Positions 54,004-63,807 of a DNA stretch of 64,000 nucleotides are shown here, piece after piece (the first letter of the stretch is position 1; every line of letters starts with the position of its first letter). Source of the stretch: Moraxella sp. K1664 (GTDB lineage Bacteria > Pseudomonadota > Gammaproteobacteria > Pseudomonadales > Moraxellaceae); NCBI RefSeq assembly GCF_039693965.1, contig NZ_CP155576.1:1922001-1986000 (forward strand), read 5' to 3'. A program made the position numbers and the translations under genes. A model generated the notes under the pieces. It made no database searches and had not been told where the DNA came from. It saw only the letters and a list, made by a program, of their open reading frames with translations.

Positions 54004-54153
54004 CAAAATTTTAGTTAAACCGTTTGGTTGTTGCGTGATAATGTCCCCTGTGATGATTGGCTAAACTTATCATTATGGCAAAATTTTAGTTAAACCGTTT
54101 GGTTGTTGCGTGATAATGTCCCCTGTGATGATTGGCTAAACTTATCATTATGG
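54004..54153. repeat. 75-bp tandem duplication in a long gene-free gap
   Basis: CAAAATTTTAGTTAAACCGT and the following 55 bases occur twice, head to tail (54004-54078, 54079-54153), without visible mismatch. The gap 53439-54369 (931 bases) has no gene; besides this duplication and the terminator it is very AT-rich in 53520-53960 with no clear element. Confidence 0.92.
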
Positions 54154-54369
54154 GTAAATCAAAGCCACAGGCTTGATGGCGACATCATTATGATTTATCT
54201 GTCTTGTCTATTGATGTCAAGTAACCCTAAGCGTAATGGCTTATGAAGTGCTTGAATGCCCATCATAGATGATATGGATATCTAACACAGCAATCGCACC
54301 ACATATCACTTACATTATGTTGTTTATGATACAAGTCGTGTGGTGTTTACGGTAAGATAGGAGAATATT

Positions 54370-55656
54370 ATGCAAATCATTCGCACCAATAATCACCGAT
54401 TTTATTATTCATTTTATGCCAATAACCCAGCAGTATTAGATAATAACACCAATCCAAATTTTAAAGCAACAACCTTTAAGCCATTTATCATCCAAAAATC
54501 TGCCCTGTGTCTATCAGAACTTAATAAACAAACTCATCAAGGTCTTTTGGGTAAATTCGCCCAAAGGCTAAGCACCACCAATAAGACAGCAACCACACTT
54601 GCCAAATGGGCATTGTGTTTGGGGACGGTGTCATTATTTGCTTTGCCTGTCAAGGGTTTTTTGACTCCGACCGTGCCCGCCCCATCATTGACTGCCTTGG
54701 AGAGCGTGATACAAAAAGGCGAGATTGTCGTGGCGACCACCAAAAGCGACAGCACCATTTTTAATCACGGCGACATCCAGCATGGCTTTGGTCATGACAT
54801 CGCCCATCGCTATGCCGATGAGCTTGGTGTCCATCTTAACCTAAAAGTCTATGATAGTGAACAAGAAGCTCTAAATGCCCTACAAATAGGCGATGTGGAC
54901 AGTCTGTTGGGTGTGGCACAGACGGATGTGGCAGGCGTGCGACTGGCGTGCAATGATGACACAGCAAAAAAAGTCTCGGGGCATGGTCTGAACGCCAATA
55001 TGTCGCTCATGTTTCATGCTAAGGATAACAGCCTAGCACAGCATGCCAAAAACTTTCTGTGCAGTCCTGACGAGTTGGCACTCACAGGCTCTACGGCACG
55101 TTTTTATGACCAAACGTTGTTGGCAAATGAGTACAGCGATAAGCACTTTAAAAGAGCGTTAAAACAGCGTCTGCCGTTGTATGAAAATGCCTTTAAACGT
55201 GGTGCAAAGGCTCATAACCACGACTGGCAAGTGCTGGCAGTCATCAGTTATCAAGAATCGCATCTTGACCCTAATGCCATCTCACGCACGGGCGTTGAGG
55301 GGCTGATGATGCTAACCCAAGACACTGCCAAAGCGATGGGGGTAAAAAACCGCACCGATGCTGTCCAAAGTATCCAAGGCGGTGCCAAATACCTAGAAGT
55401 ACTAGAAAAGCTCTATACAGATGTGCCAGAGTCTGAGCGTCTGTGGTTCGTGCTGGCGTCTTATAATATGGGACCTAACGCCGTCAAACGCATCCAAAGC
55501 GAGCTAAACGCCAAAGGGCGAGATGGCAACAGCTGGGGAGAAGTTTATGGCTACTTAGCCCAAAATGCCAGTAAGAACGGGCGATACGTCCAGTGCATGC
55601 ACTACGTAGCGAACATTCGTGCGTATCTTGAAAGCATCAAAACCATGCAAGTTTGA
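54370..55656 (+). CDS. MltF-like membrane-bound lytic transglycosylase
   Basis: A 428-residue protein. The first 75 or so residues are a polar extension without known domain, then a TM/signal-anchor (about 77-97, AKWALCLGTVSLFALPVKG). A shortened SBP_bac_3 domain (VIQKGEIVVATT onward, about 114-230) and a C-terminal SLT domain follow. The SLT catalytic Glu is in SYQESHLDP (about 296), with GLMMLT and ASYNMGPNAV. Family members cleave peptidoglycan to anhydromuropeptides. The N-terminal extension is unusual. GGAG precedes the ATG. The stop overlaps the next ORF's region. Confidence 0.85.
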   Translation: MQIIRTNNHRFYYSFYANNPAVLDNNTNPNFKATTFKPFIIQKSALCLSELNKQTHQGLLGKFAQRLSTTNKTATTLAKWALCLGTVSLFALPVKGFLTPTVPAPSLTALESVIQKGEIVVATTKSDSTIFNHGDIQHGFGHDIAHRYADELGVHLNLKVYDSEQEALNALQIGDVDSLLGVAQTDVAGVRLACNDDTAKKVSGHGLNANMSLMFHAKDNSLAQHAKNFLCSPDELALTGSTARFYDQTLLANEYSDKHFKRALKQRLPLYENAFKRGAKAHNHDWQVLAVISYQESHLDPNAISRTGVEGLMMLTQDTAKAMGVKNRTDAVQSIQGGAKYLEVLEKLYTDVPESERLWFVLASYNMGPNAVKRIQSELNAKGRDGNSWGEVYGYLAQNASKNGRYVQCMHYVANIRAYLESIKTMQV

Positions 55657-55673
55657 TTAATGATAAGAACATC

Positions 55674-56534
55674 ATGAAACACAATGCTATGCAACACCTA
55701 GAAACCTTTCGCATTTTTAATGGCGAACAACAAATTTGGCAACATTCATCGGCAACACTAAATTGTGAAATGAAATTCGCCATTTATTTGCCAAGTGCCG
55801 CCAAAACCCAAAAATTGCCTGTGCTATATTGGCTATCAGGCTTGACTTGCACCGAGCAGAATTTCATCACCAAATCAGGCTTCCAGCGTTATGCCGATGA
55901 ACATAATGTCATTGTCGTTGCCCCTGATACCAGTCCACGGGGCGAGCGTGTGGCGGACGATACGGCTTATGATTTGGGGCAAGGGGCGGGATTTTATGTT
56001 AATGCGACCCAACCCCCTTGGGCGGAGCATTATCAGATGTATGATTATATTGCGGGTGAGTTGCCAAGCTTGATAAATACTCATTTCCCGACCAATGGCA
56101 AACAGTCCATTTTTGGGCATTCTATGGGCGGACATGGGGCACTCGTGATTGCCTTTAAAAATCCTGATGTGTATCAAAGTGTGTCGGCATTTTCGCCCAT
56201 AGTCGCCCCAAGCCAAGTTGCGTGGGGGCAAAAAGCGTTCGGTGCCTATTTGGGCGACAATCAAGCAGATTGGCAAGATTATGACAGCGTGGCATTATTG
56301 CAAAAATATCACGCCAATATCATTGCCAAAAATTTGCCGATTTTGATTGAGCAGGGCGATACAGACCAGTTTTTAGCCGAGCAATTAAAACCCGAACTGT
56401 TTTGCCAAATGGCGGATAAACTGGGCGTAAATTATGAGTATCATCTGCAAGCTGGTTATGACCATTCTTATTATTTTATCGCCACGTTTATTGGTAAGCA
56501 CATTGAATTTCACGCACAGCACCTAAAAAAATGA
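55674..56534 (+). CDS. S-formylglutathione hydrolase
   Basis: About 286 residues of the esterase D/FghA family: LYWLSGLTCTEQNF near residue 50, nucleophile motif GHSMGGHGA (Ser about 150), acid and base residues in GDTDQF and GYDHSYYF. It hydrolyses S-formylglutathione to formate and glutathione in formaldehyde detoxification. I start at ATG 55674 (MKHNAMQHLETF); ATG 55689 is also possible. It is 17 bases after mltF. No adh/frmA partner is in the window. Confidence 0.92.
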   Translation: MKHNAMQHLETFRIFNGEQQIWQHSSATLNCEMKFAIYLPSAAKTQKLPVLYWLSGLTCTEQNFITKSGFQRYADEHNVIVVAPDTSPRGERVADDTAYDLGQGAGFYVNATQPPWAEHYQMYDYIAGELPSLINTHFPTNGKQSIFGHSMGGHGALVIAFKNPDVYQSVSAFSPIVAPSQVAWGQKAFGAYLGDNQADWQDYDSVALLQKYHANIIAKNLPILIEQGDTDQFLAEQLKPELFCQMADKLGVNYEYHLQAGYDHSYYFIATFIGKHIEFHAQHLKK

Positions 56535-56614
56535 CTTAAAAAGGCGTTAAAAGGCATTAAAAAGCGTGGTAAAAGCTGGTTTTGGTTGTGCCTAACATGA
56601 CCAACATACACCCT

Positions 56615-56640
56615 AGACAGTCCAAGTGGCTGTCTTTTTT
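56615..56640 (+). terminator. Terminator after the mltF-fghA unit
   Basis: AGACAG and CTGTCT pair across a 9-base loop, followed by TTTTTT. The stem is short. Confidence 0.6.
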
Positions 56641-56769
56641 ATGCCCTTGTCCCTACCTACCCCCAAAGTAGCATTTGCCCCCTGTCTTATTCATCATTAG
56701 GATAAGCGAAAAGTTGCCCAATTCCCCTTAAAATAATCCCAAATCTTAAAATTTCCCTAAGGGGGCAAC

Positions 56770-58119
56770 ATGAGTGCAAAAAATGAACTAAAAGGCGGGG
56801 GCGTGATTCACGACTGGCGACCCGAAGACGATGAGTTTTGGGAAAATGGCGGTAAGCAGACCGCCAGTCGCAACCTATGGATTTCTATTCCTGCTCTACT
56901 ACTTGGCTTTGCGGTGTGGGTCATCTGGTCGGTGGTGGTTGTGCGTATGCCTGATGCTGGCTTTAATTTTAGCAAAGATGAGTTGTTTTGGCTTACCGCC
57001 TTACCTGCCTTATCAGGGGCGACTTTGCGAATTTTTTATTCGTTTATGGTGCCTGTATTTGGTGGACGGCGGTGGACGGCTCTGTCTACGGCAAGCCTGC
57101 TTATCCCCATGCTGTGGATGGGATTTGCCCTACAAAATCCCAATACACCATTTAGCGTGTTTGTCATCATTGCTTTATTGTGCGGTTTGGGTGGGGGTAA
57201 TTTCTCATCTAGTATGTCTAATATCTCGTTTTTTTATCCCAAATCCAAGCAAGGCACGGCTTTGGGGCTAAATGCAGGACTTGGCAATTTGGGCGTATCT
57301 ACCGTGCAATTTGTTGTCCCTGCGGTCATTGGCTTATCAATCATTGGCACAGGCGTTACACTTGACAACGGTAAGAGCTTATATCTGCATAACGCCGCCT
57401 TTGTGTGGGTGCCTTTTATTGCATTGATGGCGATATTGGCATGGTTTTTTATGAATGATTTATCCTCTGCCAAAGCATCTTTTAAAGACCAATCCATCAT
57501 CTTTAAACGCTATCACAACTGGGTCATGTGCATACTGTACTTGGGGACTTTTGGTTCATTTATCGGCTTTTCAGCGGCGTTCCCCATGCTCATCAAGCAA
57601 TCTTTTGCTGACATTGACCCCTTGAAAGTCGCTTTTTTAGGTCCTTTGGTGGGAGCGATATTCCGTCCTGTTGGTGGCTGGCTTGCTGACAAAATGGGTG
57701 GGGCAAGGGTTACGTTTTTTAACTTCATTGTCATGGCGGTAGCAACCGTTGGCGTGATTGTCTTTTTGCCAAAAGATGGCACAGGTGGCAGTTTTGCAGG
57801 GTATTTTGCTTGCTTTATGGTGTTGTTCATCACCACAGGCATTGGCAATGGTTCAACCTTTCGCATGATTCCTGTCATTTTTCGCACACTTCACGAACGC
57901 AAAAACTCGCCCGACCTTATCAATGTCGCCAGAAAAGAATCGGCGGCGGTGGTTGGGTTTACAGGAGCATTTGCTGCCTATGGGGGGTTTTTCATCCCTA
58001 AGATGTTTGGCTGGTTTGGGGTAAATAGTACGCTTATCATGCTCATCGTCTTTTATGTGATTTGCCTTATGATTACATGGTGGTATTATGGTCGTAAAGG
58101 GGCGGAATACCCGTGCTAA
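56770..58119 (+). CDS. narK: NarK-type nitrate/nitrite transporter
   Basis: A 449-residue MFS protein of the nitrate/nitrite porter family with 12 predicted segments. Signature stretches are the GLGGGNFSSSMSNISFFYPKS region and the second signature (GNGSTFRMIPVIF). These glycine-rich motifs and conserved Arg residues bind nitrate. It imports nitrate and/or exports nitrite for the respiratory reductase downstream. Start ATG with AAGGGGG upstream. A terminator and an IS110-carrying repeat now separate it from narG. Confidence 0.93.
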   Translation: MSAKNELKGGGVIHDWRPEDDEFWENGGKQTASRNLWISIPALLLGFAVWVIWSVVVVRMPDAGFNFSKDELFWLTALPALSGATLRIFYSFMVPVFGGRRWTALSTASLLIPMLWMGFALQNPNTPFSVFVIIALLCGLGGGNFSSSMSNISFFYPKSKQGTALGLNAGLGNLGVSTVQFVVPAVIGLSIIGTGVTLDNGKSLYLHNAAFVWVPFIALMAILAWFFMNDLSSAKASFKDQSIIFKRYHNWVMCILYLGTFGSFIGFSAAFPMLIKQSFADIDPLKVAFLGPLVGAIFRPVGGWLADKMGGARVTFFNFIVMAVATVGVIVFLPKDGTGGSFAGYFACFMVLFITTGIGNGSTFRMIPVIFRTLHERKNSPDLINVARKESAAVVGFTGAFAAYGGFFIPKMFGWFGVNSTLIMLIVFYVICLMITWWYYGRKGAEYPC

Positions 58120-58127
58120 GGCTAACC

Positions 58128-58158
58128 AAAAACGCTGCTTTTTAAGTGGCGTTTTTTT
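58128..58158 (+). terminator. Terminator after narK
   Basis: AAAACGCTGCTT pairs with AAGTGGCGTTTT (two wobble pairs) across a 3-base loop and is followed by a T run. Confidence 0.8.
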
Positions 58159-58177
58159 GCTGTTTTTTTGCTGTTTT

Positions 58178-58186
58178 TGTTATAAT
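58178..58186 (+). promoter_or_regulatory. Extended -10 motif stranded upstream of the IS110-carrying element
   Basis: TGTTATAAT, with TTGCTG 18 bases upstream, lies 12 bases before the repeat that holds IS110 copy B. It faces narG, now 1.6 kb away, and may be a former promoter. Confidence 0.35.
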
Positions 58187-58350
58187 GCGTTGGTTAGACT
58201 TCCTGCAAAACCCCAAATTAAAGAAAACTGCTCAAAGTGAGCTAGCCTGCCCATAACGGTTTTCCGCCACCCGCAGGCATAGCTCAGATACCATGATACC
58301 CCACCTAAGTCAATGGTTTTTTAAGTATCTGGTATCTAGTATCTTACAAA

Positions 58351-59334
58351 CTAACTTAAAGATACTTGTTGCTCAAAGGATGTTTGGGTTTTGATAACAC
58401 CAAAACAGATATGTACCAATTTACGCATACAAGCACATAAGGCTTGCATTTTGGTTTTACCGTTTTGTTGTAATCGTTCATAAAATGCCTTAATGGTGCT
58501 ATTATAACGAATGGCACTCATTGCAGACATATACAGCTTAGCACGCAAAGAGACTTGCCCTTGTTTGGACAGTTTGGTTGCTCCCTTAAAGACACCTGAC
58601 TGTCTTTGTTTGGGTATTAAGCCTAAAAACGAAGCCATCTGTGAGGCTTTTTTAAATTGTTTGGTATGTATTAAGCATACCACTTCTTTGGCAATAACAG
58701 AACCAATACCGTCAATGGTTTCAAGTAAGGTTTTGTCTTGCTTTAAACTTGGTTGTTTGTCAACAAAGTCATCAATGTCTTTGGTGAGTTTGGCAATTTC
58801 CTCTTGAAGGACACTGATGACTGTTTGCATGGATGCTTTAACCAAATCGGGCAGATTGGGTGATAAGAGCAACTCTTGTCGGTTTTGCTCTCGTTGCAAA
58901 TCTTCTTTGAGTGCTTCTAAGCGAGCCAATAGAGCTTTTAGCTGTTTGGCTTCAATGCTAGGTGCTACCCAAACCTCAGGCTTGTGGCTATAACCATACC
59001 TTGATAAAATAATGCTGTCTTTTTTATCAGTTTTATGGATTACCCCCAAACTGTCTGCAAATTTGCGGACATAGTTAGGATTGACAATGCTTTGCTTGAT
59101 ATTATTATCATCAAGAAACTCACTTAGGTGTTCATGATAAACCCCTGTTGCTTCTAGGATGATGTGTAGCTCATCAAGATGATTGCTGACATTGGTTTTT
59201 AACCAAGCAAGCAGTAAATCAAAGCCTGCTTTGTTGTTGTTAAAAACCTTGGTTTTTACTTTATTTGTGCTTGGGTTTATAAATGCAACATCAAACTTTG
59301 CTTTGCTGATGTCTATGCCAATATAGTGTATCAT
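58351..59334 (-). CDS. IS110-family transposase, copy B
   Basis: The predicted 327-residue protein is identical in sequence to that of copy A, with intact DEDD residues and the QSG serine motif, so it should be active. The ATG 59334 again lies in the predicted donor-loop stem. Confidence 0.92.
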   Translation of the reverse strand: MIHYIGIDISKAKFDVAFINPSTNKVKTKVFNNNKAGFDLLLAWLKTNVSNHLDELHIILEATGVYHEHLSEFLDDNNIKQSIVNPNYVRKFADSLGVIHKTDKKDSIILSRYGYSHKPEVWVAPSIEAKQLKALLARLEALKEDLQREQNRQELLLSPNLPDLVKASMQTVISVLQEEIAKLTKDIDDFVDKQPSLKQDKTLLETIDGIGSVIAKEVVCLIHTKQFKKASQMASFLGLIPKQRQSGVFKGATKLSKQGQVSLRAKLYMSAMSAIRYNSTIKAFYERLQQNGKTKMQALCACMRKLVHICFGVIKTQTSFEQQVSLS

Positions 59335-59527
59335 CTGTCTCTTGCCTTGTTTATGCAGTGTCTGTTTTAATAAACGCACTTAGATACCATTCAGAGTTAA
59401 GATGACAAGCAAAGGACACCATCTGAGCACCAGTGTTAAGACACTAAGGGCGAACCCGTGTTCTCTTTGCTTGTATAACCCAACAACATTCTAGCAGATA
59501 ATCTAGGTTTGGTGTTGGGTTGATACA
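59332..59527 (-). ncRNA. Predicted bridge RNA of IS110 copy B
   Basis: The same sequence and folds as at 25579-25774, on the opposite strand. Target guides TTCGCCCT and GCTCAG match this copy's own flanks too. Confidence 0.7.
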
Positions 59528-59623
59528 AGGGCGAACGGAAAACTAGTTTTGCAGGAAGTTTAATGATTTTTTAGATAGTCTCATAGATTTTGTACCACAC
59601 TCGCCCAATCTTAACAACCAAAA

Positions 59624-59637
59624 TTGACATTTATCAT
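59624..59637. promoter_or_regulatory. FNR-like site upstream of narG
   Basis: TTGACATTTATCAT matches the FNR/ANR consensus TTGAT-N4-ATCAA at 8 of 10 fixed positions, 150 bases upstream of the narG ATG. Nar operons are classically FNR-activated. It lies between the IS-carrying element and narG, so narG kept it. Confidence 0.5.
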
Positions 59638-59786
59638 CAAAAAATCCAACCCCACGCCACACCTACCCCCTTAGTATTATCCCCCTAGCCGTCAAGTTAA
59701 TACCTTAATTTGGCGGTTTTCTTTATAGTAAGCTCATCAATTTAGCCAAAAACTTTTTAAGTTTAGCCAACCCACAAGGGGGATTT

Positions 59787-62700
59787 ATGAGCCATTTATT
59801 AGACCAATTCCGTTTTTTTAAGAAAAAAACGGGCGAATACGCTGACGGACACGGCGAGATTCGTGATGAAAACCGTGATTGGGAGAACAGCTACCGCAGT
59901 CGTTGGCAGTTTGACAAAATTGTCCGTTCCACTCACGGCGTGAATTGTACAGGTTCATGTTCATGGAAAATCTATGTCAAAAACGGACTGGTAACGTGGG
60001 AGACTCAGCAAACCGACTACCCACGCACTCGCCCAGATTTGCCCAACCACGAACCTCGTGGTTGCCCTCGTGGTGCATCTTATAGTTGGTATATGTATTC
60101 TGCCAACCGTGTCAAATACCCCAAAGTACGTAAGCCTTTGTTAAAACTGTGGCGTGAGGCCAAAGCAACTTACAAAAATCCTGTGGATGCATGGGCGAGT
60201 ATCGTAACCGACCCAGCTAAGACCGAACAATATAAATCCAAGCGTGGCATGGGGGGTTTTGTTCGTTCATCATGGAATGAGGTTGTTGAGATTATCGCCG
60301 CCTCCAACATTTATACCGCTAAGACCTTTGGCCCTGACCGCATCATCGGGTTTTCACCCATTCCTGCCATGAGTATGATAAGCTACGCCGCTGGTTCTCG
60401 CTATCTGTCGCTCATCGGTGGGGTATGTTTGTCGTTTTATGATTGGTATTGCGACTTACCGCCAGCATCTCCGATGACATGGGGTGAACAAACAGACGTG
60501 CCAGAGGCTGCCGATTGGTATAATTCTGATTACATCATCGCATGGGGGTCAAACGTGCCCCAAACCCGTACCCCAGATGCTCACTTTTTTACCGAAGTAC
60601 GTTACAAAGGCACAAAAACAGTTGCCATCACACCTGACTATGCCGAGATTGCCAAACTGTGCGACCTATGGCTAAACCCAAAACAAGGCACAGATGCGGC
60701 TTTGGCACAGGCATTTTGTCATGTGATTATCAAAGAATTTTATCTAAAAAATCCAAGTGCCTATTTTATCGATTATGCCAAACGCTATACCGATTTGCCC
60801 ATGCTTGTCATGGTAGAGGGTGAAGGGCAGTCAGCACGAGCAGGGCGTTTTTTACGTGCATCTGACTTAGTGGATAACCTAGGTCAAGACAACAACCCTG
60901 AATGGAAAACCATCGCCGTCAATGACAATGGTGAACTTGTGTCGCCTTATGGAGCAATTGGTTACCGTTGGGGCGAGAGTGGTCGTTGGAATTTAGAGAA
61001 TAAAGAGGGTACAAATAATACAGACGTAAACCTAAGCCTAACTCTAAAAGGCTCAGGTGAGATAACAACCGTTGGTATGGATTACTTTGGCGGTGATGAA
61101 CATCCTTACTTTACCGCAGCCCAAGGTGACAGCATCCAGTATAAAAACGTGCCTTGCAAAACGCTTACATTGGCAAATGGCGAAACGGTCAAAGTGGTAA
61201 CAGTCTTTGACTTAATGCTTGCCAATCTTGGCGTGGACAATGGCGTGGGCGGTCAGCACGTAACCGATGATTATAATGACGAAACCGTGGCAGGCACACC
61301 TGCTTGGCAAGAAAAAATCACAGGCGTAAGCCGTGAAAAAGTCATTCAAATCGCTCGTGAATTTGCCGACAATGCCGACAAGACTCATGGCAAGTCGATG
61401 GTCATCATCGGGGCAGGCATGAACCACTGGTATCACATGGACATGAACTACCGTGGCGTTATCAATATGCTTATGCTGTGTGGCTGTATCGGTCAGACAG
61501 GGGGCGGTTGGGCTCACTATGTCGGTCAAGAAAAACTAAGACCGCAGACAGGCTGGGCTCCTGTTGCCTTTGCTCTAGACTGGCACAGACCGCCACGCCA
61601 CATGAACGGCACGAGTTTCTTTTATAATCATAGCTCACAATGGCGACACGAGAAAGTCTCGGCTCATGAGATTCTATCGCCACACGCTGATAAATCACAG
61701 TTCCCTGAGCATATGCTTGACTACAACGTGCGTGCTGAGCGTGCAGGTTGGCTACCATCTGCCCCACAGCTTAACATGAACCCCTTGGAGCTTGGTCGTC
61801 TTGCCAAGTCATCAGGGCAGGACATTGAGAGCTATGTTGTGGACAATCTGGCAAATGGCAACGTGCGTTTTGCTGCCGAGTCGCCTGACAATCCTGCCAA
61901 CTTCCCCCGCAACCTATTCATCTGGCGGTCAAACCTGCTTGGCTCATCGGGTAAGGGGCATGAATATATGCTTCACTACCTACTAGGCACCAAGCACGGT
62001 ATCCTAGGCGAAGAGACCATTCATGACGGCATTCGCCCGACTGAGATTGACTTTGAGCCAAATGGGGCAACGGGCAAACTTGACCTTGTTACCACGCTTG
62101 ATTTTAGAATGTCGTCCACCTGTCTGTACTCAGACATCGTGCTACCGACTGCCACATGGTACGAAAAAGACGACTTAAACACGTCTGACATGCACCCCTT
62201 TATCCACCCCTTGACTGCCGCCACCGACCCTGCGTGGGAGTCTAAGACGGACTGGGAGATTTATAAGCTCATCGCCCAAAAATTCTCTGAGCTGTCTGTC
62301 GGTCATCTTGGCGTGGAGACGGACATCGTAACCTTGCCCATGCAACACGACAGCGAAGGCGAGCTGGCTCAGCCCTTTGGCGGAACGGACTGGAAAACCC
62401 AAGGCGTACGCCCCGTCCCTGGTAAGAACTGCCCACACATCAAAGTCGTGGAGCGTGATTATCCGTCCACGTATGCCAAATTCACATCGCTTGGCACGCT
62501 CATGGACAAGCTTGGTAACGGCTCAAAAGGTATCACATGGGACACCAAGGAAGAAGTTAAACTGCTTGGCGAACTCAACTACACCGTTACCGAAGACACC
62601 GTGGCTCACGGTCGCCCACGCATTAATACCGCTGTGGACGCTGCTGAGACGGTGCTTATGCTTGCCCCTGAGACCAACGGACACGTTGCGGTCAAGGCAT

Positions 62701-63542
62701 GGGCGGACTTGTCAAGCAACACAGGGCGAGACCACACGCACCTTGCCAAATCGTCCGAGCATGAAAAAATCCGTTTCCGTGATATTGTCGCTCAGCCCCG
62801 TAAGATTATCTCATCCCCAACTTGGTCGGGATTAGAATCTGAAAAAGTCAGCTACAATGCAGGCTACACCAACGTGCATGAGCTCATCCCTTGGCGTACC
62901 ATCACAGGTCGTCAGCAGTTCTACCAAGACCATCCGTGGATGCAGGCGTTTGGCGAGCAGATGCAACAATACCGCCCACCGATTGACACAAGAACGACAG
63001 ATGAGCTAAAACGCTATAAGTCAAATGGCAACAAAGAGATTGTACTAAACTTCCTAACGCCACACCAAAAATGGGGCATTCACAGTACTTACTCTGAGAA
63101 CCTGCTCATGCTAACCCTATCCCGTGGTGGGCCTATCGTGTGGATGAGTGAGATTGATGCCAAAAAAGCAAGTATCGAAGACAACGATTGGATTGAAGTC
63201 TTTAACCACAACGGCACAATCACCGCCCGTGCGGTCGTCTCTCAGCGTGTCAAAGAAGGCATGACGATGATGTACCACGCCCAAGAAAAGCTTGTGAACA
63301 TCCCTGGTTCTGAAAACTCAGGCACCCGTGGCGGTATTCACAACTCAGTAACTCGGGCAATCCTAAAACCCACGCACATGATTGGCGGTTATGCCCAGCA
63401 AGCGTACGGCTTTAACTACTATGGTACGGTCGGCTGTAACCGTGATGAGTTCGTGGTGGTGCGTAAGATGGCGAACATCGACTGGCTAGAAGGCAAGCCT
63501 GACGACAGTCTGCCACGTCCATTGCCTACTACTTTGGACTGA
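59787..63542 (+). CDS. narG: Respiratory nitrate reductase alpha subunit
   Basis: A 1251-residue molybdenum enzyme of the DMSO reductase superfamily, the catalytic subunit that reduces nitrate to nitrite on the cytoplasmic face. The N-terminal FS0 iron-sulfur ligands are visible as His and three Cys (STHGVNCTGSCSW, then EPRGCPRG). Mo-bisPGD binding segments follow (SDYIIAWGSNVPQTRTPDAHF; GAGMNHWYHMDMNYRGVINM). Length matches NarG. GGGGG precedes the ATG. NarG normally lies directly before narH; here a family A repeat separates them. Confidence 0.97.
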   Translation: MSHLLDQFRFFKKKTGEYADGHGEIRDENRDWENSYRSRWQFDKIVRSTHGVNCTGSCSWKIYVKNGLVTWETQQTDYPRTRPDLPNHEPRGCPRGASYSWYMYSANRVKYPKVRKPLLKLWREAKATYKNPVDAWASIVTDPAKTEQYKSKRGMGGFVRSSWNEVVEIIAASNIYTAKTFGPDRIIGFSPIPAMSMISYAAGSRYLSLIGGVCLSFYDWYCDLPPASPMTWGEQTDVPEAADWYNSDYIIAWGSNVPQTRTPDAHFFTEVRYKGTKTVAITPDYAEIAKLCDLWLNPKQGTDAALAQAFCHVIIKEFYLKNPSAYFIDYAKRYTDLPMLVMVEGEGQSARAGRFLRASDLVDNLGQDNNPEWKTIAVNDNGELVSPYGAIGYRWGESGRWNLENKEGTNNTDVNLSLTLKGSGEITTVGMDYFGGDEHPYFTAAQGDSIQYKNVPCKTLTLANGETVKVVTVFDLMLANLGVDNGVGGQHVTDDYNDETVAGTPAWQEKITGVSREKVIQIAREFADNADKTHGKSMVIIGAGMNHWYHMDMNYRGVINMLMLCGCIGQTGGGWAHYVGQEKLRPQTGWAPVAFALDWHRPPRHMNGTSFFYNHSSQWRHEKVSAHEILSPHADKSQFPEHMLDYNVRAERAGWLPSAPQLNMNPLELGRLAKSSGQDIESYVVDNLANGNVRFAAESPDNPANFPRNLFIWRSNLLGSSGKGHEYMLHYLLGTKHGILGEETIHDGIRPTEIDFEPNGATGKLDLVTTLDFRMSSTCLYSDIVLPTATWYEKDDLNTSDMHPFIHPLTAATDPAWESKTDWEIYKLIAQKFSELSVGHLGVETDIVTLPMQHDSEGELAQPFGGTDWKTQGVRPVPGKNCPHIKVVERDYPSTYAKFTSLGTLMDKLGNGSKGITWDTKEEVKLLGELNYTVTEDTVAHGRPRINTAVDAAETVLMLAPETNGHVAVKAWADLSSNTGRDHTHLAKSSEHEKIRFRDIVAQPRKIISSPTWSGLESEKVSYNAGYTNVHELIPWRTITGRQQFYQDHPWMQAFGEQMQQYRPPIDTRTTDELKRYKSNGNKEIVLNFLTPHQKWGIHSTYSENLLMLTLSRGGPIVWMSEIDAKKASIEDNDWIEVFNHNGTITARAVVSQRVKEGMTMMYHAQEKLVNIPGSENSGTRGGIHNSVTRAILKPTHMIGGYAQQAYGFNYYGTVGCNRDEFVVVRKMANIDWLEGKPDDSLPRPLPTTLD

Positions 63543-63601
63543 TAAACCGCCAAGTTTATCCCTTTTGGTAGGATAGTAAACTTTCAGCAAAGGGGATAAA
63601 C

Positions 63602-63807
63602 TAGGGCGTGTTGAATCTTTGTATTTGCAATGAAAAATGAGAAAAATCGCACGTTTTTCAAGGAAAAGTCCGCAGTTGACATTGAAATATCAACAAGGAT
63701 TTTGACGAGGAAAAACAAGATTTAGCCATTTTTTCATGCAAGAACAGTGATTTTATTTTACAAAATTTCAAATTGTAGTTTGTGTTATAAAGGTTCGACA
63801 CGCCCTA
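63602..63807 (+). repeat. Family A repeat, copy A5, between narG and narH
   Basis: 206 bp from TAGGGCGTGTTGAATCTTTG to GTTCGACACGCCCTA with TA at both ends, parallel in structure to copy A4 and, in its centre (CAGTTGACATTGAAATATCA), to A1. It fills most of the 330-base narG-narH gap, which has no gene. Confidence 0.85.

Larger units (their letters stand above)
58286..59527 (-). mobile_element. IS110-family insertion sequence, copy B
   Basis: The reverse-strand copy of the 1242-bp IS at 25579-26820, with the same CT core boundaries (AG on this strand at 58286-58287 and 59528-59529) and the same target flanks. It lies between narK and narG, pointing away from narG. Identity to copy A implies recent transposition or conversion. 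Confidence 0.9.
58198..59559. repeat. Family E REP-like element, second copy occupied by IS110
   Basis: Outer ends ACTTCCTGCAAAAC (58198-58211) and GTTTTGCAGGAAGT (59546-59559). Without the IS 120 bp remain. Relative to the copy at 25546 it is inverted; one arm is identical, the other differs by a few bases (AAAACTAGTTTTCC versus AAAACCAGGTTTTCC). Confidence 0.85.

Noticed and set aside
56640-56769. NarL heptamers and an FNR site upstream of narK
   Set aside because: TACCCCC-like words are present but no pair fits the 7-2-7 arrangement, and no FNR consensus was seen.
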